Source: Akanthomyces muscarius
Lineage: Eukaryota > Ascomycota > Sordariomycetes > Hypocreales > Cordycipitaceae
Assembly: GCF_028009165.1 (NCBI RefSeq)
Contig: NC_079246.1
Location: 3,038,001-3,102,000 of the forward strand
DNA length: 64,000 nt
Direction: 5' to 3'
Below the pieces are notes generated by a model, which ran no database searches, was not told the origin of the DNA, and worked only from the letters and a program-made list of their open reading frames with translations. Every line of letters begins with the position of its first letter. The first letter of the stretch is position 1. Made by a program: the position numbers and the translations under genes. This document shows, piece after piece, positions 9,728-20,275 of this stretch.

Positions 9728-12048
9728 TTACTGGTGCAGACCACATGTCCGTTGCTTCATCAGCTCACGGCGGGCCTTGTCCTTGTCTGCAAGTTTGTTA
9801 GCGCATGTCTCGATATAATGGGTTTCAAAAAATGCTCACCTCCGTCAAAGACGAGGAATTCGTGCAGGGCCGAGCCAGCGGGAACCATGGGCAGGACAGG
9901 AACCTTTTTATCCGTCATGACTTCGAGAAGAGCAGGGCCATCCGACTCGATGAGCCACTTGAGACTGTTGACGACGTCGGCGGGGTCCGAGACGCGACGG
10001 CACTGAACGTGCATGGCCTCGGCGAGCTTGATAAAGTCGGGGTTGGCCTGGTGAGTGTGGGCGTAGCGGTCCTCGTAGAAGAGGTTCTGCCACTGCGTGA
10101 CCATGCCCTGCTCCTCGTTGTTGAGGACGATGACCTTGACGCCAATGTTGAACTGGGCCGCGGTGGAGAGCTCCGTCAGGGTCATGTTGAAGGAGGCGTC
10201 GCCGTCAATGTCGACGACGAGGGCGTCGGGCTGGGCGACCTTGGCGCCGATGGCGGCCGGCAGACCGTAGCCCATGGTGCCGAGACCGCCAGAGGTGATC
10301 ATGGAGCGGGGGTGGCGCCAGCGGAAGTGCTGCGCCGTCCACATCTGATGCTGGCCGACACCGGTGGAGATGTACGTCTCGCTCTTGCGGTCGGCGGTCA
10401 GGTTGCTGAGCTCCTCGATGACGGTCTGGGGCTTGATGAGACCGCCGCGCTCGGTGCGCGCGTAGTGCGACAGCGGCCACTTGGCCTTCCACTCGTTGAT
10501 CTTGCCGAACCACTCCTTGCGGTCCTCCATCGACTTGGGCTTGACGGAGTCGAGCATGTAGCGCAGGTTGGCGCCGACGTCGCCCTCGATGGCCTCGGTG
10601 GCCTGGACGACCTTGTTGATGTTCTTGGGCATGATTTCAAAGTGGACGATGCCGCCGCGCTTCTCGGCGGCGGCGGCCTTGGCGCCGGGGGCAAACTTGC
10701 TGATGTTGCCGGTGACGCGGTCGTCGAAGCGCGCGCCGAGGGCGATGATGAGGTCGGCCTCCTGCATGGCCATGTTGGCGTAGGCGGAGCCGTGCATGCC
10801 GAGCATGTGCAGGGACTTTTCGTCGAGCTCGTCAAAGGCGCCGAGGCCCTGGAGGGTGGTGGTGACGGGGATGGAGGCCTTGTCGGCTAGCTGCTTGAGG
10901 ATCTCGGGCCCGCCGGCGGACTGGATGATGCCCTGGCCGGCGTAGATGACGGGCTTCTTGGCCGTGTTGACCAGCTCGGCAACGCGCTGGATGGAGGCCT
11001 GCAGGAGGCGGTCGCCGACCTCGATGGCGGCCAGGGAGGCGGCCGAAGGCAGAGAGGGCAGAGCCGTGTTGGTGGGGATGGCTCTTCTCAGGATGCCCGC
11101 CGTGACATCCTTGGGCAGATCGACTAGGACGGGACCGGGGCGGCCGCTGGTGGCAATCTCGAACGCCTCGTTGATGCGGCGCGGCAGCTCGGCAACGCTC
11201 TTGACCATGACGTTCCACTTGGTGCAGGCGCGCGAGATGCCAATGACATCGGCTTCTTGGAAGGCATCGCTGCCAATGGCCGTGGTGGGGACCTGGCCGC
11301 AGAAGACGACCATGGGGGTGCCGTCAGACAGAGCATCCTGCATCGGGGTGATGACATTGGTGGCACCGGGCCCCGAGGTGACGAGGACGACGCCGCACTT
11401 GCCAGAGGCGCGGGCGTAGCCCTCGGCCATGTGGCCGGCGCCCTGCTCGTGGCGGGGGAGGATAAAGTCAAAGTGGCTCGAGTTGTAGATGGCGTCAAAG
11501 ACGGGGAGGATGGCGCCGCCGGGGTAGCCAAAGATGTGCTTGACGCCCTGCCGCAGCATCATCTCGTGGAAGATTTCGCCGCCCGACTTGCCGATGAAGG
11601 ACTCGTCCATTTCGCTTTTCCGGGCGTTGACGAGGGGCTGGACATGGCCTTGGGCGGTGGCATTGAAGGCGGGACTGGGGACGGCACGGACGGTTCTGGA
11701 TCTATTAGCACGACTGGATTGAGGACGTTTTGGCAGCGCGTTGAGGGCTTGCTGGCGGCCATCCCATGAAGCACGAGACGTCGACCGTCGTCGCCACCGA
11801 TGCCGGCTGCGGCTGGGCGGAGACCCCATATGTACAGGAGCCAAGCAAAAACACAACAACTGGCGGCAAGAAGAGCAATTCCAAACTTACGAGGCATTCG
11901 ATGTGGCGGTCGCAGCCGTTGCTTTATTTCTTTGCGACAGAGGCAGCTTTTTTTGCGCTCTCGAGGTGACGGGGGCGGTTGTGGAGGTGAATGAGCGAGT
12001 CTGGCCCAAAGCCTTGACGGCCTTTGTGGCCTGGCGACTTCGGAGCAT
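9728..12048 (-). CDS. ILV2: Acetolactate synthase catalytic subunit, mitochondrial
   Basis: Thiamine-diphosphate enzyme that condenses two pyruvates to acetolactate (or pyruvate with 2-ketobutyrate), the first common step of valine, leucine and isoleucine synthesis. Three exons: 12048-11891, 11701-9840 and 9786-9728, totalling 692 aa. Intron 1 (189 nt) separates an Arg/Ser/Thr-rich mitochondrial leader (MLRSRQATKAVKALGQTRSF) from the enzyme. Intron 2 (53 nt) precedes the last 19 codons, which end RTCGLHQ. Visible motifs are GYPGGAILPVFDA, the catalytic Glu in RHEQGAGHMAEGYARAS, and GDASFNMTLTELSTA for Mg/ThDP. QVPTTAIGSDAFQEADV and MVTQWQNLFYEDRY carry the Pro, Ala and Trp positions where herbicide-resistance changes occur; all are wild type. 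Acceptor 1 is ambiguous by six bases (AG at 11702 or six bases on). Confidence 0.96.
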
Positions 12049-12398
12049 GGTGGTGGTGACGGGCTCTCAGCAATCGTCGACAGGATTCGAAGTATGGGTT
12101 GGTTCGATGGGAGTCGACGTTTTGCAAGACAAAAAATATTGTCGTGGGGTAAAAGAGAATGGTTGTGTGAAGGTAAAAAAGGGAAGAAGGGGAAAAAAAG
12201 GTTGAGAAAAAACGGGTGGCGAGAGGTTAGTACAAGTAGGCGCCTACTGTAGTTACCCAGCGTGCGCTGCGATACTGGAGATTCGGGGCGCTCCAGTGGG
12301 CTGATGGCGCTAAATACTTTACAGTGCACCGGCACCACCGTGCAGTGCAGCTGCCGATTTATTAGTGGGGAGATGCGCTGCGAGTTTGTTCGAGTCGG

Positions 12399-12405
12399 CC
12401 AATCA
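12399..12405 (+). promoter_or_regulatory. CCAAT box in the ILV2 upstream region
   Basis: CCAATCA sits about 355 bases from the ILV2 start, next to the GCN4-like site. It could bind the CCAAT-binding HAP complex. Chance occurrence is possible. Confidence 0.3.
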
Positions 12406-12424
12406 GCCCGCGCGAGTTCCTCTA

Positions 12425-12432
12425 GGAGTCAT
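12425..12432 (-). promoter_or_regulatory. Possible GCN4/CPC1 site upstream of ILV2
   Basis: The + strand has GGAGTCAT, giving ATGACTCC on the minus strand about 380 bases before the ILV2 start. This is one base from the TGACTCA site of the amino-acid starvation regulator Gcn4p/CPC1. A perfect TGACTCA lies farther out at 13013-13019. Regulation of ILV genes by this factor is established in yeast and Neurospora; its use here is inferred. Confidence 0.35.
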
Positions 12433-13322
12433 TCCTGGCCGCGCGACCGGAGGAGCCCCTTCAGGACCCTCCAGCCGCGAGGGCCAATCTGAGTTGATTC
12501 GGCTGCCAGATTTGAAGTGCAGATGGCCGCCAGACGTGTGGAAGCGGCATCTATAATGCAAAAAGAGAGATGATTATTTGTTTGCCTGCCAATGCCCTAT
12601 GCAAAATCGATGACCAGCTATATTCACGACCTGACACTTCTACTGCTTCCTTTCCCCCCGTCGTCTTCACATGCTGCCGTGTCCCTGCGGCGTCGGAGCT
12701 AACCCAGCATCCCGCAGCCCTGGGGCCAGGCTACGCACTAACGCAGCTGCGGGGGCATCTAGACCACCACCAGCCATGCCTAGGCAGTGGCCACGCAGTA
12801 GAGGATCAACACAGTCAATGGATGGCCAAGCGACAGGTCAGAGTCCATTCGGGCCCCCATTCTCTCCAACTGCCCACACGCTGCCAACAATGCGGGCATT
12901 TCGACGTCGCCAGCCCATGTCTGCAACGACGAGGTGTGGCGGGTGACTGCGCAGGGCTTCTCCAGGCCAGGTCCTTGCATCACCACGATGGCTTCTTTTG
13001 TCCAACGTCGGCTGACTCACCGCACGCTGCCCCCCGCAGACGACGACCAATTTCCCCCAACGCACAAAATAAATATTTACTTTTACAATGACTGACGTCT
13101 CGTCTTATTCCCCAATCATTTTCCCTCCCAGTATGACCAACTCCAAAACCACCCCCAATTTCCATTCCCCGCAAACACACCCACCCACCCCGCTATCGGA
13201 CGCCGGCGCCGGTGGCGCGCTCTGAGCTGCGCGTCCGACACCGGCACCGGGCACATTGCTCCAGTTGACGCGCTAACAAGTAGAACTAGGGTCGTGATCT
13301 TTATACTCTATAACTCTATAAA

Positions 13323-13879
13323 TTAAAGTCCTTTATAATAGATGAATATAATATCACTACAACTATATATATTAGAGATGAAAAAGAGAGCGAACATGAG
13401 TATTGCGAGCATCGACGCGAGGCCAAGGTATGGAATTGCCGCGACAACTATCCGAGCCATACTTGCAGCATAGATGTAGAATTGGGCGACAAAGAGCAGC
13501 ACCAGGCCTCTTGTCTCGGCAGCAGTGTCAGCACCAGACACGGAGAAAAAGAGGCACACCCATGCGCCCGCACACCTAGGAGAAGCTACCAGGGCAGCTC
13601 GACAAGTATCTGCGTAAAAGCGAAAGCCTCTCAAGAGTACACCCGCGCAGGACGCTCGCCGACCTCGTACGGCGATCGCTGTATGGCAAACTTGGACATG
13701 ACCTGGTTGACCAGCACCGGGAATATGGAGAACAGTAGGAGAATGCTTAAAGCCCTGCTGAGAATTGTTGACCCCCAAAAGAAGAATCCGATAGGCAGGC
13801 TTGACGCGATACCAAGGGCAAATTTGGCGATTGGGTACTCTGGTTGGCGGTAATACTGCTGAAGAGCACAAATCGCCAC
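13323..13879 (-). pseudogene. Relic of a PDR-type ABC transporter, second membrane domain
   Basis: Two overlapping minus-strand frames match consecutive parts of fungal pleiotropic-drug-resistance (ABCG full-size) transporters. The first (13879-13631) has QQYYRQPEYPIAKFALG, IGFFFWGSTILSRAL, FPVLVNQVMSKFAIQRS and PYEVGERPARVYS, corresponding to the YWRTPSY, IGFSFW, LVQQIMPHFVTQRSLYEVRERPS region. The second (from about 13630 to 13323) continues with LVLLFVAQFYIYAASMARIV and VAAIPYLGLASMLAILMFAL, the next helices. A frame change lies between them, and the ATP-binding cassettes and the rest are missing, so this is a fragment. The last 60 bases before 13323 are AT-rich, suggesting RIP damage or an insertion edge. 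Confidence 0.75.
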
Positions 13880-14631
13880 ATGTTAAGCCTTGCTGAGGCT
13901 GTGTGGCGAGATCACAGACACATACACAGACACTTCAACCGCAATGATAGTGGTCTCGCTGACAGCCATCCTCTACGGCGACGGCAAAGCTAGAATACAT
14001 ATACATGGGCTATGACCTGTGGCTTGCGGTGAACCCACGCCGCTTTAATAAGTCGGGTCAAACGAAAGCTCAATTGCAACCGCACCTTCAGTGTAGCGCA
14101 GACAATCGAGCAGGTGAACGGGGCGCGTTCCAAGAGGCATAGTTACGGGTCGATGGCGTCGATGGCATTTTGAAACGGGCCTCGTTACAAGCATGCTGGA
14201 CAGGTCAGGTAAGACGGGGCGTAATCGGTGCCAAAGTAGAAAAGGTTCTACGCGCAACTAGGTAGGTAGGAGAGAGAGGGGCTATTCACAGGCAGCCTTC
14301 CCAGAGGAGCGAGAAGATAAAATGCTTGCAGTCTTAGGTCTTATCCGAAGTAAAGATTAGCTTAGCTTGTTCTTAGTCTGTGTATGACGAACAACTGGCG
14401 CAGCTACTACAATGGGCCAAGTATGCTAGAAGCTGCTAGTCATATGTAACATAAAGTGTGAACGAGTTCAATCCGTTACGAAGATACCTTGCTAGCGCGC
14501 ACTCAGTTGTTAGCCGACCCCAACCATGCTTTCGGCCCCAACGGCGCCCCGAGGATGCCTGCCACAATATTATACACCTTGAAACCTAGTATCGGAATAT
14601 TAGCCGGCTCCAGACCCGAGCTGACAACAAC
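13880..14631. other. Intergenic, no supported gene
   Basis: Sequence between two pseudogenes. It may contain further decayed transporter sequence, but I could not align any frame with confidence. Confidence 0.4.
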
Positions 14632-15744
14632 CTAGCTGTGGCACCCGACCGGCGCAGCCTTGCCATCCACTCTGTCGATCAAGTAGCCCAGCGCACCGGC
14701 CGCGCCAGTTAAAGCAACTATGATGTGCTCCCCAAAGACCTCTTCGGAAAATTGAATATTGGCGCCGGCAGAACAGTATTTTTCGTATAGGTCTTGAATA
14801 TTCTGAAAAGGAAGAAGCTCGTCGTTGATAGCGTGGTACATGTAGGTCGGTACCTTTGATGTCCCAAGGTTGCCCATTTTATTTTGGGCAAAGATCTTCT
14901 GCAAGTATGGATCGTCTAGAAGCTCATCTCCTGAGTCGATGTAATCCCAAAAGTTCTTGTAGCCAAACTCGACGATAGTTGGTATGGTGCATTGCCTTGT
15001 AACATCGTAGATGGCCGAAGCGTTGGGCCGGAAATGATCCTTGAGTTCACCACCGATCGCCGCCGCGGTAATTTTCAGCTCCGGCGCATATTGCTGCTTT
15101 ATCTCAAGCGCCCATTCCGCGGCCAATGCGCCGCCAGAGTAGCCCCAGAGTGCAATTTTGGCGTCTGAAAGAAGCCTGGTAATAGTTTTAGATTGTAAGG
15201 CTACACGGATGCTGTCGAGGGTTCCCTGGCCAGCAAGTATTCCGGCACCAAAAGCAGCGTTTGGGCCCTCATGGTCTGGGACCGACACAACCCAACCTTT
15301 CTCCAAGGCGCTCATAACCCAGAGCAAGCCATATTGAGAGGTGACTGAGGCGATATTTGCCAAGTCTCGCTGTAGCGTAATGCTAGGAAATAGCCGTTCC
15401 ATGGGGAGTCAATTTGGACTTGGTAGGAGAGGAGCTTGCCTTAGTCTGCACCATGGGGGACGATGATCGTCGTGACAGAGGCCAATGGCTCACCGTCCAT
15501 ACCATTGGTTCGATACAACACTTGCCAAGCTCCTTGAACATCGATCTTTGGGGCCAGGCGGAGGCCGGGATCTGATAATGGTTCCTAGAGCATATTTGGA
15601 GATGTTGGGAGGAGCAGCGTAGAAGGTGTCAGCATCCGGGAGCAGACCTTTGCCACGAATACTCAGCTCGTCGTGTTCCAATGGATGGGCGGCCGTGAGC
15701 CAAGCGGCGCATAAGACCGAAACGAGTCCCTTGAGTGGCAACAT
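14632..15744 (-). pseudogene. Secretory lipase (LIP family), disrupted
   Basis: Family members are secreted triacylglycerol lipases like Candida LIP proteins. Frame 1 from the ATG at 15744 gives a signal peptide (MLPLKGLVSVLCAAWLTAAHP) and FYAAPPNISKYALGTIIRSR. At the four-base G run 15550-15553 the homology moves to a second frame (PKIDVQGAWQVLYRTNGMDG, EPLASVTTIIVPHGAD), which meets an in-frame TAA at 15441-15443 but resumes with GKLLSYQVQIDSPWNG. Near 15390-15403 it moves again to the long frame ending at 14632, which carries the nucleophile motif LWGYSGGALAAEWA, then VEFGYKNFWDY, the acid and His regions, and a full C-terminus. One insertion, one nonsense codon and one deletion cannot be removed as introns because the stretches are conserved coding sequence. 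Full length apart from these breaks, so inactivation looks fairly recent. Confidence 0.82.
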
Positions 15745-17101
15745 GGGAAAAAGTATGTTCAGAGTGAGGTGAACTGGCCACGAAGAATGATGGGGTAGGT
15801 GCTTCGTTTGGTCTTATATACTTTTGTCCAGCTGCCTATTGAATCGGCATTTGGTGAGCAGCGCGAGGCGCACACGGTGGCTGCGTAGTAGTGCTACATC
15901 CGCTCACTTTCACAAGCGGACTACTAGCTGGAAGCCGAAGACAGATGTTTTGCAAAGTGATGTAGTATTGCCGAGGTCTCTCCCCAAATCGGGCAGCGGA
16001 CAAGTGCTCAGACCATCCAAATGAAGCTTGATGTCACTTGCTGTTGATTTACCATTTTACCATGTAAAGCGTGATAGCTCAAGCCTTCCAGCCCAGGTGC
16101 TGCCAAGAATCTCAGGGTGCTAAAAAAGCCAATCGCTATGACCACATGCAAAGTACAGAACTTGTGCAAACGAGGAACCGGAGCAATCGGAGGCTAAACC
16201 TAGAAACATTAGTATTGACTAATTTCATAGCGAGTATCCACTCAGTGTTAAGGAACCCCTACCTCCGCACTTTCCCCGCATACCAGTAGAAGCTAAAATG
16301 CAACCTAGTCATAATGACAGGACGCATACCCCGGTCTCGTAAGGCTATTATAATGAATTATGAGCGCCTATTGGTAGAGACTTGTGTATAATGTAGCACT
16401 CATGTGAGCATGTGAACGGATGAACCGGAGGCTAAACCTTACATAGGCATTAAAAGTAAATCATTTCTGCATTGCGAGTGTCCACTCGTGCCTATTGAGG
16501 AACGTGCGGCTACGGTGTGAGCGACGTCAGGGAGACGCAGATCGCCATAAGCACATGTTTGCTCAATTTTCAGTGGTTGTTCTGAATGGACAAGAGTACG
16601 AAGTGCAAGTGATGGCTCCCAGACCAAACGTCCTGCTTTGGTCTATCAGTTGCTGTATAAATCTAGCTCTGGTATAGCCACGTCTTTGACAGGTCATCAC
16701 CCTACTCAACTCATTTCCCTTGCCTTTCGTCTTATCACTACTATCTTCAAACCGAAAAGCGATATTTTTGGCGATCACTTCCCTTTCATCAGCTTTCCAA
16801 TTGAAAATTGAGTGTGAGGGCTCGCTCACTGTTCGTTTTTGCCTTTGCATTTGTACGTAGCCATGACCCTCTTGCTTGTTTTTCTCTCTAGTCTTCTGCA
16901 TAATTAGAATGCTTAAACTGTCTGTTGGCCAGACTCGGCTATTGCAAAGCCTTTTGGTCAGAGCTTAAAGACTTCTTACACGGCTGTGCTAGGAGTCTGT
17001 CAATCCCTGCAGCAACAAGTCCATGCAGACGTTTTACAAATTGGTTCGTCGGCTCGTCATTTAGAAACTCGCACCAGTCACTAGATATGTTCAAAAACTG
17101 A
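15745..17101. other. Intergenic between lipase pseudogene and truncated small gene
   Basis: About 1.35 kb with no supported gene, holding an imperfect direct repeat (listed separately). Around 17020-17100, fragments in two frames (VHADVLQIGSSARHLETRTS, then RYVQKLTAES) look like the missing N-terminal part of the next gene. Confidence 0.4.
16188..16503 (+). repeat. Imperfect direct repeat, two units of about 70-78 bp
   Basis: Units 16188-16256 and 16426-16503 both begin CGGAGGCTAAACCT, share GCGAGTRTCCACTC in the middle and end RAGGAAC, with differing bases between. They lie about 170 bases apart and are diverged. They could be remains of a small transposon or a local duplication. Confidence 0.5.
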
Positions 17102-17611
17102 CGGCCGAGTCAAGACGCAATCCTCTCCCAAGCAAAGGCTTCGGTGGTAAACGTCAATGACACGGCGTCTTTTGACGCAGTCACGCTCGTCTTCCAGCAC
17201 ATGAGTGCCAGCATCGCCAATGCAACTGATTTTGGCAAGCTTCAAGTTACACGAGCAAGGCCTACCGTTGTCGAGAGTCGGGATGCTATCTCTGATATTG
17301 TGTTTGGGATCGTTGGCGCGCTGCAGGCTATTGTTGCAGACCTGAGCACTGCCATTGAAGAATCTTTAGATTTTTTCAACACTTGTGAGTCACCCTGCGT
17401 TCAACAGCGAATTTGTTTTTTTTTTTTGACTAGTAAGCGTTGTCTTTTCTAACCGTAAGAGATAGCTGAAATTGTAAAGGGTCTTGCCGCGCTTTTGGTT
17501 GAAGGTCTCTTAGCACTGATCGACGGCGTTCTAAAGCCGCTGCTGGGGCTGCCGTTTGGTGAACAGCTACGCTCGCTTATTAACAGCATCATCAAACTGA
17601 TTTCGCTCTGA
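17102..17611 (+). pseudogene. Small hydrophobic helical protein, 5' end lost
   Basis: Exon A is open from 17102 to 17384 (SQDAILSQAKASVVNVNDTA; DAVTLVFQHMSASIANATDF; DAISDIVFGIVGALQAIVAD). The intron 17385-17465 (GTGAGT, CTAAC, TAG) joins FFNT to SEIVKGLAALLVEGLLALID and PLLGLPFGEQLRSLINSIIK, ending at TGA 17609-17611. The frame has no ATG upstream and begins after TGA 17099-17101. Likely N-terminal continuation (RYVQKLTAES) lies one base out of frame and crosses a TAG. The helical, Ala/Leu-rich character recalls fungal secreted surface proteins of the HsbA type, but I do not recognise the family. It is probably a decayed gene beside the RIP island; an unseen upstream exon is the alternative. 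Confidence 0.45.
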
Positions 17612-18469
17612 GTTCATGTATGTGCAGGTCTGCGCGATCAATACTAGCTACCAGCACTCTGCGTAAGAGTGCGACGGGTTGAAGTAGTAATAATGGGACT
17701 AGTAGTAACGTCGGCCACCCGTGAGCCGTCACCCCCCCTGACCGTCAGCCTCAACGCACCCACTCTATCACCACAACCACCTTTTAGTAACCGCGTTTTC
17801 TTGTGTAATAATATTTATTCTCTATTAATTTTGGTGTTATTTAATTACTATAAGTAATTATACCCAGGAAAGCCTAAATAATGCCCTATAAGACGTTTAT
17901 AATAGTATTAGTATCTCTATAAGCGTAAAGCGATAAGGAATTCCTTAGATAACACTATCTAGTCGTATTAACAGCTATACCGACTAAAAGGAGGCCTTTA
18001 AGCCTTATTAACGCCTTTCGAAGGCTTAGGAAAGGCATCTCTACTACTAGGTCCTTATATAAGACGCCCTAAGCAACCCTCTAATATATATATAAGTTAG
18101 AGAGATAGTAGGTAAGATTACTTAATCTAAAGGCAATAAAGAACTAATTAGTAGGAACTAGTTATAAGGCTTTTTATACTATAACTTAGAGGTTAAGACT
18201 TTAAAAGGTAAGAGAATAAATCTAAAAAGAGTTAATAGAGCTTTAACTAATACTATTAAGAAATTCTTTTACCTTCTTACTATTCCTACTATTAAAGATA
18301 TCTAACTAGTATAATAATATAATATAGATAAGATAGGCCTTATAATAAGCTAAGGAGATAATAGCTTTATACTAGGATTAGCTATAAAGAAGATAGCTAA
18401 GCTATATTATTAGAGTATAATCTTTAAGTGTATCTTAGTGTTACGAACTAGAATACACGTAAGGCAGAC

Positions 18470-19020
18470 TGGGGAAGCGGCCTAAGGAGCGACTAGGCGG
18501 GCGCCTATAGGTCGCCTAATTAGGATACTAGATTATATAACTAGATCACCGTAGATTACAGTAAGCTAGCAGTAATCTAAGGTAGTATCTCTATAGGATA
18601 GATCACTTAGGATTACTAGTAATCTAAGTAATCTAAGGAATATAATAGAGAGATAGATAAGTACTTAAAGAGGAGGTTTTCTAGTAGCTAGGTACTTTAG
18701 ATCTCTATTAATTAATCTAAGTAATAGTTTTACTATTAAGAGTTCTACTCTTAATAAACGCCTATAATACTACTTAATATACTACCTTATAGCTTTAAGC
18801 CTAACTTACTCTTTAAGAAATAGACCTATTATAATTTAGTAAATAAGCTATTATTATATTTTAATTAATCCTATTTAGTAAGTTACCTTTAAAACTTTAA
18901 GTAGTTAACCTTTATAATATCTACTATAAGTGGAAATACTACTAACCCTACCTAATATATAGTGTAGATAAGGTAGTAGATTAAAGCCCTTACTGCCTAG
19001 ATCTAGTCTATATAGGCGAA
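18470..19020 (+). repeat. Left arm of a long inverted repeat (gypsy 5' region)
   Basis: This segment, which includes the LTR/leader of the + gypsy copy, matches the reverse complement of 25560-26118 over most of its length after allowing for RIP differences. Shared stretches include TAATAAACGCCTATAATACT and ACTTTAAGTAGTTAACCTTT (with C/T differences). It indicates two copies of one family in opposite orientation. Confidence 0.75.
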
Positions 19021-20057
19021 TAACTTAGTAACCTTTATACTCTCTAAGTTCCCTAAGCTTAAACTATTTAATAGTACTAGAGGAGATATATATACATTCC
19101 TAACTTAAGCTAAGGCCTACCTTTAAGTTAATACTACTATCTTTAACCCTACTACTTAGATACTTTATATTAGAAACCTTCTTACTAGTAAAGTAATAGA
19201 ATAGTAGGAGCTAACTTTTAGGGACTACCTTAATAATAAAACCCTTAAAGATAAAACCGCTTAAATTTTTACTTACTATATAAACTTTAAAGAAGCCCTA
19301 ACTATTATATTTAGAGACCCTAATAAAATCTAAACTACTATATATAAACTTAAGACCCTAAGGTAGACTAGTTCTACTTAGTACTTTATATATAAGTTCT
19401 AATAAATTACTACTAAACTTAAATAAGATAATAAAAGTTAGATAGAACTCTTCTATAATAGACTCTAAGAAGATATAAAAGACGACCTATATAGAATAGA
19501 TTAACTAGATTCTTTTAATATATTTATAAAAATAGTAATTAAAATTAATAACTAAAACTATACTAGACGTCTTAAGAAAGAAGGATAGGTGTAGGGAAAC
19601 TCTAAATTATAAACCTAATAATACTAACTAAATATAGGATAATAATAAGGCGGATCTATAGCTTATAGTGTTCACTTAAGCCTAATAGAACTAGATACTA
19701 TAAATAAAGAAAAGGGTAAAACTTATTATAATTATAGTAAGACTAGACACTTTTCTAATAAGTGCCGCGCCCTAAAGAAATAATAGAAGCCTATAGGAGA
19801 AGGATAAAAGCTTTATATAACTAACTGTTAAGACTTACCTACTTAAAACCTTAGTATAGTAAATAGTGAAGAATATATCTCTAAACCTAAACGCTACTAC
19901 TATTTAGTAGATAACACTAACTTAGACAAAGACTAGGAATTTAGGACCTAGCTAGTATCTAATAAGGATAATAACCTTATACTTACTACTCTAGATGTAA
20001 AGGAAGTATTTAATTATATCCCTATAACTGTAAAGGTACTGGGCTTTGGCCCACCAT

Positions 20058-20275
20058 TGTGACTAAGATGGCACGGGTTAAGCGTCAGCCGGCCGAGCTC
20101 AGGGTCGACTTCGCTAAGACCCCGGCTAAACTCCGCACTAACTCCGCACAGAACCTAGACCACTACGAAACGGAAAGGGCTCACTGTCTTCCCGTTTCTT
20201 CTCCTTCTTCTCCTTAAGAGAGTTAATAACAATTATAACGCCTATTCGTAGACGCCCTAGGGCCAGTCCATAACA
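20058..20275. mobile_element. Non-RIPed insertion, possible solo LTR or small element
   Basis: Inside the mutated gypsy, about 220 bases keep normal composition with many CA, TG and CG dinucleotides (for example AAGCGTCAGCCGGCCGAGCT). The block can be framed as TGTGACTAAG...CCATAACA, the TG...CA ends of an LTR, although I see no matching target duplication beside it. It has no coding frame. It either inserted after RIP ceased, or is too short to trigger RIP. A solo LTR or a non-autonomous element are both possible. Confidence 0.5.

Larger units (their letters stand above)
12049..13322. other. Intergenic, ILV2 upstream region
   Basis: About 1.27 kb. It has no supported gene; an open frame at 12570-13091 lacks any domain or codon pattern. 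The part next to ILV2 is the long pyrimidine-rich (minus strand) leader. Composition changes abruptly to AT-rich near 13290. Confidence 0.45.

Noticed and set aside
9805..10890. 361-codon frame on the + strand opposite ILV2
   Set aside because: Antisense shadow of a GC-rich coding exon; composition (GDDG, VGVG runs) mirrors ILV2 codons and has no domain.
12570..13091. 173-codon + strand frame
   Set aside because: No domain, irregular composition; lies in the ILV2 upstream region.
17669..17857. 62-codon + strand frame at the edge of the RIP island
   Set aside because: Runs from normal into RIPed sequence with no protein character.
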